DNA of 64,000 nucleotides. Source: Arcicella rigui (lineage in GTDB: Bacteria; Bacteroidota; Bacteroidia; Cytophagales; Spirosomataceae). A program made the position numbers and the translations under genes. Below, one piece after another: positions 62,970 to 64,000 of this stretch. The notes under the pieces were generated by a model. It searched no databases. It worked only from the letters and a program-made list of their open reading frames with translations, and was not told where the DNA came from. How positions within the stretch are numbered: the first letter of the stretch is position 1; each line of letters starts with the position of its first letter. Location: contig NZ_JAYFUM010000030.1 in assembly GCF_034929435.1 (NCBI RefSeq), positions 1-64,000 on the forward strand. The letters are read 5' to 3'.

Positions 62970-63593
62970 TCAATACGAATATGATTTTTGGTTAGGCTTC
63001 AATTTGATATTTTCAACTTTCCCAGGAATCTGTACGTACTCAAAAGAAGCCTTGATACCTGCTTCGGAAGTGAAATAGCCCAATAAAGTTAATTCTTTCA
63101 TTAATCGCCAGAAAGGTAGCCCTTTAGGTACTTTTTTGATGTCCTCGTGGTCGTCGTTATCGCCCATTTTGGTTTGTTTCATTTGGCGAGCTTTCATTTC
63201 GGCTTTGGTTTCTTGTTCCAAATATTTAAGCACTCCATGGCGTTCGCTTTCATTCATTTCCAAGAATTTGGCTTGTTCAATCGAGGTTAGACCTTCTAAA
63301 AAACTCAAATGCTCGGCTTGAGCGTAGCAATCTTTGAGCATCATTTCGATAAAAGCAGGTACGCCCACATCTTTTGCTCCGGGCGACGCCTCGCCGGGCG
63401 TATCGGTTTTGGGGATAATCATTTCAGCAATTTCGGCAACAATTTTTTGTTGCGTTGCTGTTAGACTAAATGCTGCAATATTGGAATTGACTTTTTCTGC
63501 TTTTTCCCAACGACTCATCGCCATGACTGTTGGAGCAGAAAATGTTCCCCCCATTAGCAAAGCTACATTTTTAATGACTTCTCTTCTGTTCAT
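62970..63593 (-). CDS. Gluconate 2-dehydrogenase subunit 3 family protein (Tat-exported)
   Basis: 207 residues from the ATG at 63593, where MNRREVIKNVALLMGGTFSAP gives a twin-arginine signal. The in-frame ATG at 63641 would place 16 residues before it. The rest matches the small membrane-associated subunit family (FSLTATQQKIVAEIAEMIIPKTDTPGEASPGAKDVGVPAFIEMML), ending LTLLGYFTSEAGIKASFEYVQIPG. It is thought to escort or anchor the GMC subunit encoded next. Confidence 0.92.
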   Translation of the reverse strand: MNRREVIKNVALLMGGTFSAPTVMAMSRWEKAEKVNSNIAAFSLTATQQKIVAEIAEMIIPKTDTPGEASPGAKDVGVPAFIEMMLKDCYAQAEHLSFLEGLTSIEQAKFLEMNESERHGVLKYLEQETKAEMKARQMKQTKMGDNDDHEDIKKVPKGLPFWRLMKELTLLGYFTSEAGIKASFEYVQIPGKVENIKLKPNQKSYSY

Positions 63594-63624
63594 TTCATTT
63601 ACAGTATTGAATAATTTTAAGAAA

Positions 63625-63632
63625 CAAATATA
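63625..63632 (-). promoter_or_regulatory. -7 element of the GMC oxidoreductase operon, beside a palindrome
   Basis: Minus-strand TATATTTG matches TAnnTTTG exactly, 32 bp before the chosen start at 63593, which supports that start over the one at 63641. The palindrome ttcaatattgaa at 63637-63648 lies just upstream of it and could be an operator. Confidence 0.5.
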
Positions 63633-63750
63633 TTTATTCAATATTGAATTCTATTCATACAGCCATGAATTTAATTATTTCAAGAGAAAGTTTTAATTAA
63701 TCAAAATATAAGGTTGGCTATATTTTGGTTAGTAAATTTGAGATTTTCTT

Positions 63751-63873
63751 GGATTTGATAAACGTTTGTTTGCAATACAATATGAACCACAGGACATCCC
63801 GCTTTGGCAAAGCAAGTGGTAGAAATTGCCAAAGAGTATCACATTCAAGAAGACCAATTGATGGGCTTAGACC
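63751..63873 (+). pseudogene. DODA-type extradiol dioxygenase remnant (YgiD/LigB-like), frameshifted
   Basis: The + strand encodes GFDKRLFAIQYEPQ in one frame (63751-63792) and, after a one-base shift, GHPALAKQVVEIAKEYHIQE then DQLMGLDHGA (about 63792-63872). These match consecutive segments of 4,5-DOPA-extradiol-type dioxygenases (GFPxxLYxxxYPAPGHPxLA ... xGLDHGxWxxL), including the conserved DHG. The N-terminal metal-binding part and everything after DHGA are missing, so only an internal piece survives. Confidence 0.65.
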
Positions 63874-64000
63874 ACGGGGCATGTACGAGTACTGAACGAA
63901 ATAAAGCCACATATTGCTAAAATGGAAAAATTAAAGTCATTAAAAGCACTGGTAATTCATGGCATCCACGACGAAGTACTTAATATTAACTACGCTCGCC
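63874..64000 (+). other. Open frame running off the right edge, unidentified
   Basis: After the dioxygenase remnant a frame reads NEIKPHIAKMEKLKSLKALV then IHGIHDEVLNINYAR up to the window end. LKALVIHGIHDEV resembles the late strand and acid loop of alpha/beta hydrolases, but the piece is too short to decide. It could be a further remnant or the beginning of a gene. Confidence 0.3.

Noticed and set aside
63718..63912. 64-codon minus-strand frame at the right edge
   Set aside because: Antisense to the dioxygenase remnant, no signal or domain features.

Overview
The window looks like an accessory replicon (plasmid or chromid), or an integrated copy of one, from a Bacteroidetes bacterium, probably a Cytophagales/Spirosomataceae-type organism. 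This rests on low GC, many SusC/SusD pairs, hybrid two-component regulators, -7 elements of the TAnnTTTG type, and almost no Shine-Dalgarno sequences. The lineage is an inference from gene content only. No rRNA, tRNA, CRISPR array or intact insertion sequence was seen.

Almost everything from 1 to 57.4 kb is on the minus strand and is devoted to acylated (glucurono)arabinoxylan. Reading along the minus strand from the right: a SusC/SusD pair (52.8-47.9 kb); a second operon with the gene order of the core xylan-utilisation system xusA-xusB-xusC-xusD-xusE-xyn10C (47.3-34.6 kb); a hybrid two-component regulator (34.4-30.3 kb); and a nine-gene enzyme operon GH10, GH95, three GH43, alpha/beta hydrolase, CE1-like esterase, SGNH/CE6-like acetylesterase, GH8 (30.1-16.8 kb). 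Then come 1.2 kb of structured non-coding DNA, a fourth SusC/SusD pair, a large FG-GAP/ASPIC lipoprotein and three further CE1-like esterases (15.6-2.9 kb). A second hybrid two-component regulator lies at 57.4-53.3 kb. The expected flow is: surface GH10 cuts xylan, SusC/D pairs import oligomers, and periplasmic esterases, GH43, GH95 and GH8 strip side groups and depolymerise them, while the two HTCS proteins sense oligosaccharides.

The most striking non-coding signal is a promoter/operator module repeated upstream of exactly three of these operons (starts at 30075, 47299 and 52829). Four sequence blocks sit at identical spacing over 111 bp in all three copies. The two HTCS proteins have nearly the same AraC DNA-binding domain, so both may act on this one operator.

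From 57.7 to 61.2 kb there is a complete plasmid-type replication/partition module: an AT-rich stretch, seven tandem 21-22-bp iterons with flanking outliers, a Rep_3 initiator, ParA, a ParB-position protein, a degenerate iteron in inverted orientation and a strong terminator. It directly abuts the xylan locus.

The ends carry oxidoreductases: a GMC oxidoreductase with a gluconate-2-dehydrogenase-subunit-3-like protein on the right, and an isoquinoline-1-oxidoreductase-type molybdenum hydroxylase on the left (cut by the window edge). Frameshifted remnants of an aldo/keto reductase (2.4-2.6 kb) and of a DODA-type dioxygenase (63.75-63.87 kb) mark decayed flanks.
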